Shown piece after piece: positions 63,151 through 64,000 of a stretch of DNA of 64,000 nucleotides. The number at the start of each line of letters is the position of its first letter. The first letter of the stretch is position 1. Made by a program: the position numbers and the translations under genes. Origin of the DNA: Bradyrhizobium tropiciagri (GTDB lineage: Bacteria; Pseudomonadota; Alphaproteobacteria; Rhizobiales; Xanthobacteraceae). Location: the NCBI RefSeq assembly GCF_001189845.1, contig NZ_LFLZ01000032.1:30241-94240 (forward strand). Direction: 5' to 3'. The notes under the pieces were generated by a model. It saw nothing but the letters and a program-made list of their open reading frames with translations, had not been told where the DNA came from and did not search any database.

Positions 63151-63903
63151 TCACACCACGCGCTCGCGATGCACCCGCCGGCAATCCATTTCGAAGTCGA
63201 GCCCAACCACCGGCGGCCGATCGAAATGCCAGGTCAGCCCGTTGCGCAGCACGCCGCGGCGGCCGAGCTCGCTTTCGAGCACCGGATAGGCGTCGTGGAC
63301 GGTGTAGAGCTGCACCGCGGTGGTGTCCGTCCAGGCGCTGCCGAACGCGCTCATCCGGCGTTCCATCTCGGCAAGGACAAATTTGGCCTTCGCCAGAATG
63401 CCGGCCGGGCTGGTATCGCCGGGCGCGACGGTATGATCGCGATAATTGGCCTTGCCTTCGACCGACTCGCCGCTGCCGGCCACGACGAAGCTCGACGGCG
63501 CGTCCTTCGCAACCGGCACCGTGTAGCAGAAGGCGTGGAAGCTCGGCTCGGCGGGCGGATCGAGTTTTGGACAGACATTGCTGCGCGCCACCGGATTGAT
63601 GCCGTCACGCATCACGACCCAGGCGATCAGCGTCTTGATATAGATCTCGTTGAAAGCCCTGAACCCGTCCTCGGTGAAGGGTGCCGGCGAGCGCAGTTCG
63701 CAGGCGGCGAACGCCGTCAGCGGACGGCCGGCGGCTTTGAGGATATCGGCGATCCGCTCAAAACCCGCACTCAAGGGGACCGGTTCGGCGAACCTGACCC
63801 GCTCGATGGCAAAACCGGGCAGCGCACTGATGCCGCAGGAATACTGACTGACGCCGGGCATGAAACGGTAGCCGCCGTCGGAAGCCTCAATGGTGCTGGT
63901 CAT
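63151..63903 (-). CDS. Rid-like protein, possibly CnbZ-type deaminase
   Basis: A 250-residue protein. The C-terminal half (KAKFVLAEMERRMSAFGSAWTDTTAVQLYTVHD) has a Rid-like pattern, given here in part as EMERRMSAFGSAW. ACELRSPAPFTEDGFRAFNE and ARSNVCPKLDPPAEPSFHAF are strong but unfamiliar blocks. I recall a similar sequence annotated as 2-amino-5-chloromuconate deaminase CnbZ, but this is from memory and uncertain. The start ATG has AGAGG upstream. It lies upstream of the amine oxidase, same strand. Confidence 0.6.
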   Translation of the reverse strand: MTSTIEASDGGYRFMPGVSQYSCGISALPGFAIERVRFAEPVPLSAGFERIADILKAAGRPLTAFAACELRSPAPFTEDGFRAFNEIYIKTLIAWVVMRDGINPVARSNVCPKLDPPAEPSFHAFCYTVPVAKDAPSSFVVAGSGESVEGKANYRDHTVAPGDTSPAGILAKAKFVLAEMERRMSAFGSAWTDTTAVQLYTVHDAYPVLESELGRRGVLRNGLTWHFDRPPVVGLDFEMDCRRVHRERVV

Positions 63904-63928
63904 GGTGCCTCTGGTATGGATGCGGTCG

Positions 63929-64000
63929 TCACGCCGACGTCATTTCGCGATGCAGGATACACACGAACCGCTCGATTTCATCACGGCTGTCGTCCTGGCG
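63929..64000 (-). CDS. C-terminal fragment of an unidentified gene
   Basis: 23 codons up to a TGA at 63929-63931, ending DEIERFVCILHREMTSA. The 5' part is outside the window. The ending is like that of many helical C-termini such as class III aminotransferases, but this cannot be settled. It probably leads the same transcript as the Rid-like and oxidase genes. Confidence 0.5.
   Translation of the reverse strand, partial: RQDDSRDEIERFVCILHREMTSA

Noticed and set aside
1..64000. CRISPR arrays, tRNA genes, transposases, integrases
   Set aside because: No repeat-spacer arrays, tRNA-like segments or recombinase motifs were found on reading both strands; a search program would be needed to be certain about tRNA genes.

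Overview
The window is about 65% GC and its dense, tightly packed genes look like an alphaproteobacterial chromosome. The gene set (C-P lyase, glutaryl-CoA dehydrogenase, fused indolepyruvate ferredoxin oxidoreductase, abundant acyl-CoA enzymes, Tat-exported oxidases) and the long palindromic intergenic repeats point to Bradyrhizobium or a close relative. This assignment is inferred from gene content and repeats; no rRNA or other marker gene is present. No tRNA, rRNA, CRISPR array, transposase or integrase was seen.

Region 1 (1-16 kb) is mostly housekeeping and catabolic: the end of an SDR gene, CorA, a lipoprotein L,D-transpeptidase, an extensin-like protein, an acyl-CoA ligase, a DUF1499 membrane protein, a metallo-beta-lactamase-fold hydrolase, GcdH, a RibB-like protein, a CPA2 antiporter, a PLP aminotransferase and a Tat-exported amidohydrolase. 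Palindromic repeats lie between many of these genes. Region 2 (16-33 kb) holds an aldo/keto reductase, a broken alpha/beta hydrolase, a PhoD-type phosphatase, the 2-oxoacid ferredoxin oxidoreductase, a three-gene hot-dog/CMD/SDR operon, and an RND efflux pair with a divergent TetR gene and a palindromic operator.

Region 3 (33-53 kb) is a phosphonate region in two blocks. Block A runs phnG-H-I-J-K-L-M-N leftward from a divergent phnF. The promoter region between phnG and phnF carries a 14-bp-arm palindrome (probable PhnF site) next to a Pho-box-like repeat. Block B is phnC-D-E-E leftward, divergent from a hexapeptide transferase, a second phnM and a DUF1045 2H-phosphoesterase. Pho-box-like repeats lie on both strands of its intergenic region. 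Between the blocks is a 6-kb segment with a frameshifted GntP permease, a frameshifted patatin, two small proteins and a Na/Pi cotransporter. The first phnM also appears to have lost one base near its start. Together the genes would import phosphonates, couple them to ribose triphosphate, cleave the C-P bond and recycle the ribosyl product under phosphate control.

Region 4 (53-64 kb) has a LysR regulator divergent from a Rieske oxygenase and a crotonase, then a divergent HemC homologue. Leftward genes follow for PncA, NadX, an exported M20 peptidase, an exported Rid protein, an exported cytochrome c, a Tat-exported flavin amine oxidase and a Rid-like protein. The last five look like a periplasmic amine-oxidation module in which the flavoenzyme may pass electrons to the adjacent cytochrome c and Rid proteins clear imines. 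This is the most interesting candidate system in the window.
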